From Bradyrhizobium sp. G127 (GTDB lineage Bacteria; Pseudomonadota; Alphaproteobacteria; Rhizobiales; Xanthobacteraceae): a DNA stretch of 64,000 nucleotides. The notes beneath the pieces were generated by a model. It was not told the DNA's origin and did no database searches. It worked only from the letters and a program-made list of their open reading frames with translations. The DNA lies in assembly GCF_021502575.1 (NCBI RefSeq), contig NZ_JAKFGN010000001.1:1984001-2048000 (forward strand), given 5' to 3'. The position numbers and the translations under genes were made by a program. Shown piece after piece: positions 54,282 to 62,984 of the stretch. Numbering within the stretch: the stretch's first letter is position 1; each line of letters opens with the position of its first letter.

Positions 54282-54514
54282 TTCTGCCGGTCCTTGAGAC
54301 CCTTGACGCCCTGGTGCTCCGCGCAGTGGTCGCAGCAATAAAACTTGCCGCTGTCCTCAAGGCCGTGGCCGACAATGCGGATTCCGCAATTCTCGCAGAC
54401 CGGGGCCAGCGCATGGATCGCGCATTCGAAGCTGTCATAGGTGTGGGTCTTGCCGCCGACGGTCACCTGAAACGCCTTGTCGTAATCGTTTCCGCAGGTT
54501 TCGCATTGAGCCAT
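54278..54514 (-). CDS. Metallothionein-like zinc protein
   Basis: The 78-residue protein has cysteine pairs CETCGND, CENCG and CCDHCAEH with the conserved FECAIHALAP, as in prokaryotic metallothionein-like proteins of this bacterial group. It probably binds several zinc ions. It is convergent with gp11, overlapping its last four bases, inside the GTA cluster. Confidence 0.75.
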   Translation of the reverse strand: MAQCETCGNDYDKAFQVTVGGKTHTYDSFECAIHALAPVCENCGIRIVGHGLEDSGKFYCCDHCAEHQGVKGLKDRQN

Positions 54515-54607
54515 CTCTGATCTCCGTTGGTTGCGACGACATCCGGTCAGTCAATGAATGGAACGCCTGCCGGTTCCGCGCCAGCGCCACAAACACCGGA
54601 TTGAACG

Positions 54608-55252
54608 ATGCCCGCCAGCTTCCATGACGTGCTGTTTCCGCTCGACATCGCGCTGAAGAGCGCGGGTGGGCCGGAGCGGCGTACCGACATCATCACGTTC
54701 GGATCGGGGCGCGAGGAGCGCAACGCGCGCTGGGCGCATTCGCGCCGCCGCTTCGACGCCGGCTATGGCGTGAAGACGCTCGACGCCTTGCAGCAGGTGG
54801 TGGTGTTCTTCGAGGAGCGTCGTGGACAGCTTTATGGCTTTCGCTGGCGCGACCGGCTCGATCATTCCTCCGCGCTTCCCGCCGGGGCGATCTCGCCGCT
54901 CGACCAGACGCTGGGAAGTGGCGACGGCGAGCGCACCGCGTTTCAACTGATCAAGACCTACGGCAGCATCTATGCGCCCTATACGCGCACGGTGACGAAG
55001 CCGGTGCCGGGCAGCGTTCGTGTTGCCGTCGGCGGCGAGGAGGTTGCCTCCGGCGCGGCATTCACCTGCGATGCGGCGGCCGGTGTCGTGACATTTCTGC
55101 CGGGACATGTTCCCGCCAGCGGCGCGGCAGTGACGGCAGGATTCCTGTTCGATGTGCCGGTGCGGTTCGATACCGATTATCTCGAGGTCGATCTGTCCGC
55201 TTTTGCGGCGGGCGCGATTCCGAAAATTCCGCTGGTGGAGATCCGGGTGTGA
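54608..55252 (+). CDS. GTA distal tail protein (gp12, DUF2460)
   Basis: The 214-residue protein shows the DUF2460 pattern: FHDVLFPLDIALKSAGGPER, then RRFDAGYGVKTLDALQQVV and FFEERRGQLYGFRWRD. It is a baseplate component. Its stop overlaps the gp13 start codon. Confidence 0.93.
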   Translation: MPASFHDVLFPLDIALKSAGGPERRTDIITFGSGREERNARWAHSRRRFDAGYGVKTLDALQQVVVFFEERRGQLYGFRWRDRLDHSSALPAGAISPLDQTLGSGDGERTAFQLIKTYGSIYAPYTRTVTKPVPGSVRVAVGGEEVASGAAFTCDAAAGVVTFLPGHVPASGAAVTAGFLFDVPVRFDTDYLEVDLSAFAAGAIPKIPLVEIRV

Positions 55253-56139
55253 GAAATATTCCAGCCGCCTTGCAGGCCAAGCTCGAGTCCGGCGTGACCA
55301 CGCTGTGTCATTGCTGGAAGCTGACGCGGCGTGACGATGTGGTGCAGGGATTCACCGACCACGACGACGACCTGGTGATCGACGGCGTCACCTATCGCGC
55401 GGGCACCGGCTTCATCTCATCCGAGGCCACCAGCCGGTTCGATTTGTCGGTGGATGGCGCGGAGATCGCGGGCGCGCTGTCGGACGATGCGCTGCTGGAC
55501 AGCGATCTCGCAGCGGGCCGCTACGACGCGGCCAGCGTCGAGACCTGGCTGGTGGACTGGAGCGACGTCTCGTTGCGCGTGCTGACCGCGCGCTCGACCC
55601 TCGGCGAGGTGAAGCGCGAGGGGCAGGCGTTCAGCGCCGAACTGCGCGGGTTGGCGGATTCATTGTCGCAGGACAGCGGGCGTCTGTTCACCGCGCGATG
55701 CAGCGCCGATCTCGGCGACGCGCATTGCCGGTTCGATCTGGTTGCGGGGGGACTGCAGGGCGAGGGGATCGTCACGTCGATCGAGTCCACGTCCACGATT
55801 GTCGCGGATGGCCTTGATGAGTTCGACGAAGGTGTCTTCACCGGCGGCAAGCTGACCTGGATTGATGGAGCCAATGCCGGCCTGTCGGTGGAGATCAAGG
55901 AACATCGCATGGCGTCCGGCCACGCGCGGCTGTCGCTGTGGCAGGCGATGCCGGAACTGATCGCGAGCGGCGATACGTTCACCGTCGCGGCGGGATGCGA
56001 CAAGCGCTTTGTCACCTGCCGGGCGCGCTTCAATAACGTCATCAACTTTCGCGGCTTCCCGCAAATCCCCGGCAACGACTTCGTCATCGCATCGCCGGAT
56101 GCCGGTGCGGGCAACGACGGCGGGTCGATGGCGGGGTGA
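55249..56139 (+). CDS. GTA baseplate hub protein (gp13, DUF2163)
   Basis: The 296-residue protein starts with GTG (coupled GTGA overlap) and has the DUF2163 core. The C-terminal segment CDKRFVTCRARFNNVINFRG, then FPQIPGNDFV, is the family signature with paired cysteines that bind an Fe-S cluster in the studied homologue. Confidence 0.92.
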   Translation: MRNIPAALQAKLESGVTTLCHCWKLTRRDDVVQGFTDHDDDLVIDGVTYRAGTGFISSEATSRFDLSVDGAEIAGALSDDALLDSDLAAGRYDAASVETWLVDWSDVSLRVLTARSTLGEVKREGQAFSAELRGLADSLSQDSGRLFTARCSADLGDAHCRFDLVAGGLQGEGIVTSIESTSTIVADGLDEFDEGVFTGGKLTWIDGANAGLSVEIKEHRMASGHARLSLWQAMPELIASGDTFTVAAGCDKRFVTCRARFNNVINFRGFPQIPGNDFVIASPDAGAGNDGGSMAG

Positions 56140-56177
56140 AGGCATCTAGTGATCCCGAGGTGCGAACCACATACGAT

Positions 56178-56298
56178 GTCGTCCCCGCGAAGGCGGAGAC
56201 CCATACTCCCTGTCAGTGCTTTTCACAAAGAAGACCACGGTCATCTCGGTTTACTTCCGGATGCGGTGGTTATGGGTCCCCGCCTTCGCCGGGACGAC
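56178..56298. repeat. Family B palindromic element, copy 2
   Basis: It begins GTCGTCCCCGCGAAGGCGGA and ends CCGCCTTCGCCGGGACGAC. It ends about 30 bp before the gp14 start codon. Confidence 0.8.
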
Positions 56299-56328
56299 GA
56301 ACTTTCAAAACTTGGTCGGAAGGATCGA

Positions 56329-56772
56329 ATGACCCAACCACTCACCCGCGCCGCCATCGTTGCCGAGGCGCGCGCATGGATCGGCACGCGCTATCGCCAT
56401 CAAGGATCGGTGAAAGGCGTCGGCTGCGATTGTCTCGGTCTGGTGCGCGGGGTCTGGCGCAACTGCGTCGGCTCTGAACCGGAAGCGCCGCCGGCTTACG
56501 CGCCGGATTGGGCAGAGGCATCGGGCAGCGAGACGCTGGCCGAGGCGGCGGAGCGCCATCTTGTTCCTGTCGCGCGTGACGACATTCGCGGCGGCGACGT
56601 GCTGCTGTTCCGCTGGCGCGACGGCTTCGTCGCCAAGCACGCGGCAATCGCGACCGGCCAGAGCACCATGATCCACGCCCACGATGGCGCGGCGGTGTGC
56701 GAGGTCGCGCTGTCGCCGTGGTGGCGAAGGCGGCTGGCGTTCGTGTTCCGGTTCCCGGGAGTGGTGGAGTAA
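56329..56772 (+). CDS. GTA NlpC/P60 peptidase (gp14)
   Basis: The 147-residue protein is a cell-wall peptidase of the tail tip. Cys35 (GVGCDCLGLVRG) and His103 (FVAKHAAIA) are the expected catalytic residues. GGAAGGATCG precedes the ATG at 56329. It locally opens peptidoglycan during DNA delivery. Confidence 0.93.
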   Translation: MTQPLTRAAIVAEARAWIGTRYRHQGSVKGVGCDCLGLVRGVWRNCVGSEPEAPPAYAPDWAEASGSETLAEAAERHLVPVARDDIRGGDVLLFRWRDGFVAKHAAIATGQSTMIHAHDGAAVCEVALSPWWRRRLAFVFRFPGVVE

Positions 56773-56790
56773 TGGCCGAAACAATCACGG

Positions 56791-56910
56791 GTCGTCCCGG
56801 CGCAGGCCGGGACCCATCAGCCCTGTCGACGCATTCAAAATAAATCTCTCGGCCATCTCGCTACAACTCGGAATGCGGTGGTTATGGGTCCCGGCCTGCG
56901 CCGGGACGAC
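56791..56910. repeat. Family B palindromic element, copy 3
   Basis: It begins GTCGTCCCGGCGCAGGCCGG and ends CCGGCCTGCGCCGGGACGAC. It stands directly before family A copy 4 in the gap between gp14 and gp15. Confidence 0.8.
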
Positions 56911-56933
56911 GATGAAATGTTTCATGGCAGATG

Positions 56934-57054
56934 TGTCCCGGACGCGGTGCGGCACGTAGTGCTGCTCCGCAGAGCCGGGACCGTTACGAACGCTTTCTTT
57001 GCGGTCCCGGATCAGCAGCGCACCGCTACGCGCTGCGCCGCATCCGGGACACAG
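56934..57054 (+). repeat. Family A palindromic element, copy 4
   Basis: It begins TGTCCCGGACGCGGTGCGGC and ends CATCCGGGACACA. It ends 22 bp before the gp15 start codon, like copies 2 and 3 before their genes. Confidence 0.8.
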
Positions 57055-57076
57055 AAACACCATCGACGGGTTCTCC

Positions 57077-60000
57077 ATGGCAGCTCTTGTTCTCTCGGTC
57101 GCAGGCGGTGCGGCGGGCGCGGTGTTCGGACCCGCGGGCGCGATCGCGGGCCGCATCGCCGGCGCGCTGGCCGGCAACATCATCGACCGCGCGATGTTCG
57201 CGCAGGACGCGAGCCGCAGCGTGCAGGGGCCGCGGCTGGCCGATCTCGACGTCATGGCGTCCACCGAAGGCGCGCCGATCCCGCGCGTCTATGGCCGCGC
57301 GCGCCTCTCCGGACAAGTGATCTGGGCGACGCGCCTGGAAGAAGTCGTCTCCACGCGCACCGAGACGTCCGGCGGCGGCGGCGGCAAGGGTGGTATCACC
57401 GGCGGCGGGGGCGGCGCCGCCGTCACGACCACCACGACCACATACTCTTATTATGCCAACTTCGCGGTCGGGCTGTGCGAAGGCGAGATCGGCCATGTCG
57501 GCCGCATCTGGGCCGACGGCAAGCCGCTCGATCTCTCCGGCCTCAACGCGCGCGTTCATCGTGGCGGCGAGGAGCAGGAACCGGACGACCTGATCGTCGC
57601 GAAAGAAGGTGCGGGCAACGCGCCGGCCTATCGCGGTCTCGCATACGTCGTGTTCGAGCGGCTGCCGCTGGCGGATTTCGGCAATCGGATTCCGCAACTG
57701 TCGTTCGAGATTGTCCGCCCCATCGGCCAGCTCGAACGGATGGCGCGGGCGGTGACGCTGATTCCGGGCGCGACCGAATTCGGCTACGAGACATCGCCGG
57801 TGGTGCGCGTGCTGGGTCCGGGGCAGTCCGCGCCGGAGAACCGTCACGTCACCAGCGCCGCATCGAATGTTATCGCATCGCTCGACGACTTGCAGGCGAC
57901 ATGTCCGAATCTCGAACGTGTCGCGATTGTGGTGGCGTGGTTCGGCAGCGATCTGCGCGCAGGCAACTGCACCGTGCGGCCGGGCGTGGACAACGCCATC
58001 AAGGTCACGTCGGGCGGCACATGGTCGGTGGCCGGATTAAGCCGCGCGGGCGCGTATGTGGTGTCGTCCGTCGATGGCCGTCCGTCCTATGGCGGCACGC
58101 CGTCCGACGACAGCCTGCGCCATCTGATCGCGGAGTTGAAAGCGCGCGGGCTGAAGGTCACACTTTATCCGTTCCTGATGATGGACATTGCGCCGGGCAA
58201 CACACTGACCGATCCGTGGACCGGTGCTGCCTCGCAGCCGGCGTTTCCCTGGCGCGGCCGCATCACATGCCATCCCGCGCCGGGCGAAAGCGGGTCGCCG
58301 GACGGCACGGATGCGGCGGCCACGCAGGTCCAAAGTTTCTTTTCTGGCGGCGGCCCAAGCGGCTGGAATTATCGCCGCATGATTCTGCACTACGCCAACC
58401 TTGCCGTATCCTGCGGCGGCGTCGATGCGTTCCTGATCGGATCGGAACTGAAAGCGCTGACGCGCGTTCGTTCCGCATCAGGCATCTATCCGGCGGTGAC
58501 TGCGCTGGCGACACTGGCCTCGGATGTAAAGGCCATCGTCGGCGCGGGCACCGTCGTGACCTATGGCGCGGATTGGACCGAATACGGTTCGCATGTGATC
58601 GGCGACGAGGTGCGGTTTCCGCTCGATCCGCTGTGGGCCTCATCGGCCATCGACGCCGTCGGCATCGACTACTACGCGCCGCTGTCGGACTGGCGCGACG
58701 ATGCGGGTCATCTCGACGCTGCGATCGCGTCATCCATTCATGATCGCGGTTATCTGGCGGCGAACCTCAACGGTGGTGAAGCCTACGATTGGTACTACGC
58801 GGATGATGCCGCGCGCGCCGCGCAGGACCGTTCGCCGGTTACCGATGGTCTGGATAAGCCATGGATCTATCGCGCCAAGGATTTATGGAACTGGTGGGCG
58901 AACGAACATGTCGAGCGGGTCGATGGCGTTGAGCTCGGCAGCGCGACGGCATGGACGCCGCGCAGCAAGCCGATCTGGCTGACGGAAGTCGGCTGTCCCG
59001 CTGTCGACAAGGGTGCGAACCAGCCCAGCGTATTTCCAGATCCGAAATCCGCCGAGGGCAACGTTCCGTATTTCTCCAGTGGCCAGCGCGACGACCTGAT
59101 CCAGCGCCGCTATCTTGAAACCATCATTGCTGCGTTCGATCCGGAGTTCGGTGGAGATGGACTCAATCCGGTGTCGCCGGTCTATGGCGAACGCATGGTC
59201 GATGTGTCGGGTCTGCATCTGTGGACCTGGGACGCGCGGCCCTATCCGGTGTTTCCGGCGGCAGTGGATGTATGGAGCGACGGGCCGAACTGGCAAACCG
59301 GCCACTGGCTGACCGGACGGCTCGGCGCCGCGCCGCTCGATGCACTTGTCGGCGCCATCCTCGATGATGCGGCGGTCACGAATGCAAGAACGGATTCTTT
59401 GCGCGAAAGCTGCGATGGTTACGTGATCGACCGGCCGATGTCGCCGCGCGCGGCGATCGATCCCCTCGCAATGGCGTATGGTTTCGACGCCACGGTGGCG
59501 GGCGGCGAACTGACCTTCGTGCAGCGCGGCGCGGCACCCGTCGTGGAGATCACGGAAGACGATCTGGTCGATCCCGCGAAGGGCGCGCTGGCGCGGCTGA
59601 CGCGCGGGCAGGAGACGGAACTGCCGCGCGAGGTCTCGTTCGGCTTCACCGATGGCGCGGCCGACTATCGCCGCTCGGCGGTGACCTCGCGGCGGCTGGT
59701 GGGCGGCTCCAACCGCACGCTGCATTCGGATTTCGCGCTGGTGACGGACGATGCCGCCGCCACGCGGCGCGCCGACATCTGGTTGCAGGATCTGTGGGCC
59801 GGGCGCGAAAGCGCCGAATTCGCGCTGGGTATGAAGGCGCTGGCGCTAACGCCGGGCGATGTGGTCGGCGTCACCATCAACGCGCGGCGGCGGCTGTTCG
59901 AGATCGGGGAGTTGGTCGATACCACGTCGCGGCAAATCAGGGCGCGCAGCATCGATCCTGAAGTCTTTTCGGTGCCGCTGTTCGCGCCGCGCGTGAAGCC

Positions 60001-60955
60001 GCCGGTTATCCCGCCCGCGCTGGGGCCGGTGCAGGCGCTGGTGCTCGATCTGCCGCTTCTTGATTCAACCGAACCTCCGGTGCTGACGCGGCTGGCGGTG
60101 TTCGCCGATCCCTGGCCGGGTTCGGTGACGGTGTGGCGCTCCATTGACGGACTGAGTTTCGAGCGGGCCGCGACGGCGTTCGCGCCCTCGGTGATCGGTG
60201 AGACGCTCGATCCGCTGCCGGCGGGTCCGGCCAGCCGCTGGGATCGCGGCGGCGCTGTGCGCGTGCAGCTTTACGGCGGCGCGCTGGTATCGGTCGGCGA
60301 TGCGCGCGTGCTCGACGGCGCCAATGCGGCGGCGGTGCTCAATGCGGAGGGCGCATGGGAAATCCTTCAATTCGCCAATGCCGAACTGGTGGACGAGAAA
60401 GTCTACAGGCTTTCGCGGCTGCTGCGCGGGCAGGCCGGCAGCGACTACGCCATCGCATCGCCGCTGGCGGCCAGCGCGCCATTCGTGCTGCTGGACGATC
60501 ATCTGATTCCGCTGGCGAGCGGTCTCGGCGCGCTTGACCGCACTATTCATCTGCGCATCGTCGCCACCGGCCGCAATCACGACGATCCGTCGGCGCTGGC
60601 GCTGACGGTGACGCCGCAGCCGACCGCGCTGACGCCGCTGTCGCCGGTGCACGTTCGCGCAGCGCGCAACGGTGACGGCATCCACGTGTCGTGGATTCGC
60701 AGGACACGGCGCGATGGCGATACCTGGAGCGCCGAAGTGCCGCTCGGTGAGGATGGCGAGGCTTACACCCTGGAGATTCTCTCCGGCGCGTCGGTGGTGC
60801 GTAGCATCCCCTGCACGTCGCCGTTTGCGCTTTACACAAGCGCCGATGAACTTGCTGACTTCGGCGCGCCGCAAACCGGTCTGCACGGCCGCGTCGTGCA
60901 GATATCGAGCACCGTGGGGCGGGGCCATCCCGCCGAATTCACTCTCACGCTCTGA
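57077..60955 (+). CDS. GTA TIM-barrel tail tip protein (gp15, host specificity)
   Basis: The 1292-residue protein begins with glycine-rich, membrane-like MAALVLSVAGGAAGAVFGPA, then ADLDVMASTEGAPIPRVYGRARLSG (phage tail tip start) and a long glycine-rich loop near residue 100. The GTA TIM-barrel domain lies roughly at residues 430-720 (GIDYYAPLSDW, WLTEVGCPAVDKG) and a phage-tail_3 domain follows. It recognises and contacts the recipient cell. Length is normal for the family. The long upstream frame crosses the repeat element and is not used. Confidence 0.94.
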   Translation: MAALVLSVAGGAAGAVFGPAGAIAGRIAGALAGNIIDRAMFAQDASRSVQGPRLADLDVMASTEGAPIPRVYGRARLSGQVIWATRLEEVVSTRTETSGGGGGKGGITGGGGGAAVTTTTTTYSYYANFAVGLCEGEIGHVGRIWADGKPLDLSGLNARVHRGGEEQEPDDLIVAKEGAGNAPAYRGLAYVVFERLPLADFGNRIPQLSFEIVRPIGQLERMARAVTLIPGATEFGYETSPVVRVLGPGQSAPENRHVTSAASNVIASLDDLQATCPNLERVAIVVAWFGSDLRAGNCTVRPGVDNAIKVTSGGTWSVAGLSRAGAYVVSSVDGRPSYGGTPSDDSLRHLIAELKARGLKVTLYPFLMMDIAPGNTLTDPWTGAASQPAFPWRGRITCHPAPGESGSPDGTDAAATQVQSFFSGGGPSGWNYRRMILHYANLAVSCGGVDAFLIGSELKALTRVRSASGIYPAVTALATLASDVKAIVGAGTVVTYGADWTEYGSHVIGDEVRFPLDPLWASSAIDAVGIDYYAPLSDWRDDAGHLDAAIASSIHDRGYLAANLNGGEAYDWYYADDAARAAQDRSPVTDGLDKPWIYRAKDLWNWWANEHVERVDGVELGSATAWTPRSKPIWLTEVGCPAVDKGANQPSVFPDPKSAEGNVPYFSSGQRDDLIQRRYLETIIAAFDPEFGGDGLNPVSPVYGERMVDVSGLHLWTWDARPYPVFPAAVDVWSDGPNWQTGHWLTGRLGAAPLDALVGAILDDAAVTNARTDSLRESCDGYVIDRPMSPRAAIDPLAMAYGFDATVAGGELTFVQRGAAPVVEITEDDLVDPAKGALARLTRGQETELPREVSFGFTDGAADYRRSAVTSRRLVGGSNRTLHSDFALVTDDAAATRRADIWLQDLWAGRESAEFALGMKALALTPGDVVGVTINARRRLFEIGELVDTTSRQIRARSIDPEVFSVPLFAPRVKPPVIPPALGPVQALVLDLPLLDSTEPPVLTRLAVFADPWPGSVTVWRSIDGLSFERAATAFAPSVIGETLDPLPAGPASRWDRGGAVRVQLYGGALVSVGDARVLDGANAAAVLNAEGAWEILQFANAELVDEKVYRLSRLLRGQAGSDYAIASPLAASAPFVLLDDHLIPLASGLGALDRTIHLRIVATGRNHDDPSALALTVTPQPTALTPLSPVHVRAARNGDGIHVSWIRRTRRDGDTWSAEVPLGEDGEAYTLEILSGASVVRSIPCTSPFALYTSADELADFGAPQTGLHGRVVQISSTVGRGHPAEFTLTL

Positions 60956-60961
60956 GCACCC

Positions 60962-62716
60962 ATGACAAACACATTCCATCTCGGGATGCCTTTCATCGAA
61001 GGCAGCCAGGCGCAGAAACACGTCACGCATAACGAGGCATTGCGGATTCTGGACGCCGTGATCCAGATCGGCGTGCGCGACACCGACCGGACGTCGCCGC
61101 CGCCGACGCCTGCGGAGGGCGACCGGCACATCGTCGCAACCGGCGCCACCGGAGCATGGACCGGGCAGGCCGATGCGGTCGCGGTCTACGAAGACGGCGC
61201 GTGGCGCTTTCTCGTGCCGAAGCTCGGCTGGTGCGCATGGTCCGACGCCGATGCCGCGCTGCTGGTCTATGACGGCGCAACATGGACCGATGTCGTCAGC
61301 GGAGGGGGCGGCTCCATGCCGGACAGCATGCCGCTGCTCGGAATCAATGACACCGCGAACGATCCGAACCTGCTGACGGTGAAATCCAACGCGGCGCTGT
61401 TCGATGCCATCGCGGTGGCCGACGGCGGCACCGGCGACATGCGGGTGCAGATCTCCAAGGAAGATTCTTCCGGCACCGCGTCGGTGGTGTTCTCCAACGC
61501 ATTCTCCGGCCGCGCCGAGTTCGGCCTTGTCGAGTCTGATGCGTTCAAGCTCAAGGTCTCGAATGACGGATCGGCCTTCATCGAGGCGCTGGCCATCGAC
61601 CAGGCCACGGGCAACGCCGCGTTGTCGCGTGGTTTCGCTCTGACCGGCGTGATCTCGCCATCGCAGCTCACGTCGAACCAGGACAACTACAATCCCGCGG
61701 GCATCGCGTCGGCATCGGTGCTCAACCTGTCGTCCGATGCCTTGCGCAGCGTGTCGGGTCTGGCTGGCGGCGAAGAGGGCCGCATCGTCAGCATCATCAA
61801 TACCGGCAGCCAGATTATTTCGCTGCTCAACGAAAGTGCGTCATCCACGGCGGCCAATCGTTTCGCGCTGGGTGGCGATGTTGCGATCAACGCGAAGCAG
61901 GCCGCACTGCTGCGTTACGACAGCGCCGCCGCGCGCTGGGTCGCGCTCGCGCGGCCCGACGGCCGCGATGTGCTTGCGGCGAACAGAACCTATTATGTCC
62001 GCAGTGACGGCAGCGACGGCAATGATGGGTTGTCGAATTCATCGGGCGGAGCATTTTTGACGATTCAGAAAGCAATCAACGTTGTCGCGGCGCTCGATCT
62101 CAACGGCAAGGCGGTGACGATCCAGGTCGGAGGCGGCACCTATTCCGGCGGTGTGAGCGTCTCAACACCGTTTGTCGGCGGCGTGCCGCTGCTGCAAGGT
62201 GATGCCGCCACGCCGGGCAACGTCGTCATCAGCGTCACCGGCAATGCCATCCATGTTTCCAATGGCGCAGAACTCAGCGTGGGCGGGTTCAAGCTGGTGA
62301 CGGCCACCGCCGGCAACGGCCTGAACACGACCGGCGCGGGGCGGATCAACGTCGTCGGCAAGATGGAATTCGGCGCCTGCGCCACGGCTCACATGCACAG
62401 CAGCTACGCCGGCCAGATCGCGGTGTCCGCAGACTACACGATTTCCGGCGGCGCGCTTTATCATTGGTGGAGCGAAACAGCGGGCGGATCGATCGCCGTG
62501 ATCGGCCGGACCGTCACGCTGAGCGGCACGCCGGCGTTCACGGCATTCGCGAACGCAACCATCGTCGCCCAGATCGTGGCTGTCTCGAATACATACTCGG
62601 GCTCCGCGACAGGATCGCGATATTCCGCCACGCTGAATGGCGTCATCCTGTCATCCGGCGCGACATTGCCTGGCTCGACGGCGGGCTCCGTGTCGACGGG
62701 CGGGCAATACAACTAA
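60962..62716 (+). CDS. DUF2793 tail spike-like protein with beta-helix region
   Basis: The 584-residue protein has an N-terminal DUF2793 domain (FHLGMPFIEGSQAQKHVTHN, then a tryptophan-rich VPKLGWCAWSDADAALLVYD). A linker follows, then, from about residue 345, YYVRSDGSDGNDGLSNSSGG and FLTIQKAINVVAALDLNGK, the start of a right-handed beta-helix, with repeated glycine/serine/valine strands to the end. Such proteins sit at the tail tip and bind or cleave surface glycans. It begins 6 bp after gp15. Confidence 0.85.
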   Translation: MTNTFHLGMPFIEGSQAQKHVTHNEALRILDAVIQIGVRDTDRTSPPPTPAEGDRHIVATGATGAWTGQADAVAVYEDGAWRFLVPKLGWCAWSDADAALLVYDGATWTDVVSGGGGSMPDSMPLLGINDTANDPNLLTVKSNAALFDAIAVADGGTGDMRVQISKEDSSGTASVVFSNAFSGRAEFGLVESDAFKLKVSNDGSAFIEALAIDQATGNAALSRGFALTGVISPSQLTSNQDNYNPAGIASASVLNLSSDALRSVSGLAGGEEGRIVSIINTGSQIISLLNESASSTAANRFALGGDVAINAKQAALLRYDSAAARWVALARPDGRDVLAANRTYYVRSDGSDGNDGLSNSSGGAFLTIQKAINVVAALDLNGKAVTIQVGGGTYSGGVSVSTPFVGGVPLLQGDAATPGNVVISVTGNAIHVSNGAELSVGGFKLVTATAGNGLNTTGAGRINVVGKMEFGACATAHMHSSYAGQIAVSADYTISGGALYHWWSETAGGSIAVIGRTVTLSGTPAFTAFANATIVAQIVAVSNTYSGSATGSRYSATLNGVILSSGATLPGSTAGSVSTGGQYN

Positions 62717-62984
62717 TATTATTATCAATAATGGGGATGGTGCCAATCACCAGTGCTGATCGCGCCCGCATGTCCCTCATCGACAGCATGGAAGCCTCGC
62801 TGAAGTGCGGCGCGCTCCGAACGTCCCGCCTGTCACCGCGTGAGGAAAAGCACCATCATCGCTCATTTGGCCGATGCGCAACTCGCGGGGGCTATCGACA
62901 CGCGACAGTACACCAGCAGGAGAGATAGCGCGCTCTGGACCAGCCGGCGATAAATGCCGATAGCCCTGAAACGGTATCTGTGAT

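Noticed and set aside
42467-57054. Repeat copies considered as a CRISPR array
   Set aside because: The copies are about 120 bp, kilobases apart and palindromic. There are no regular spacers and no cas genes.
39774-62716. Interpretation as an ordinary prophage
   Set aside because: No integrase, repressor, replication genes, lysis cassette or attachment site was seen. The gene order and short tape measure fit a GTA cluster.
62731-62928. Short frame MGMVPITSADRARMSLIDS after the spike gene
   Set aside because: It has no ribosome-binding site or domain, and its composition drifts into histidine/arginine; it looks like non-coding DNA between convergent genes.
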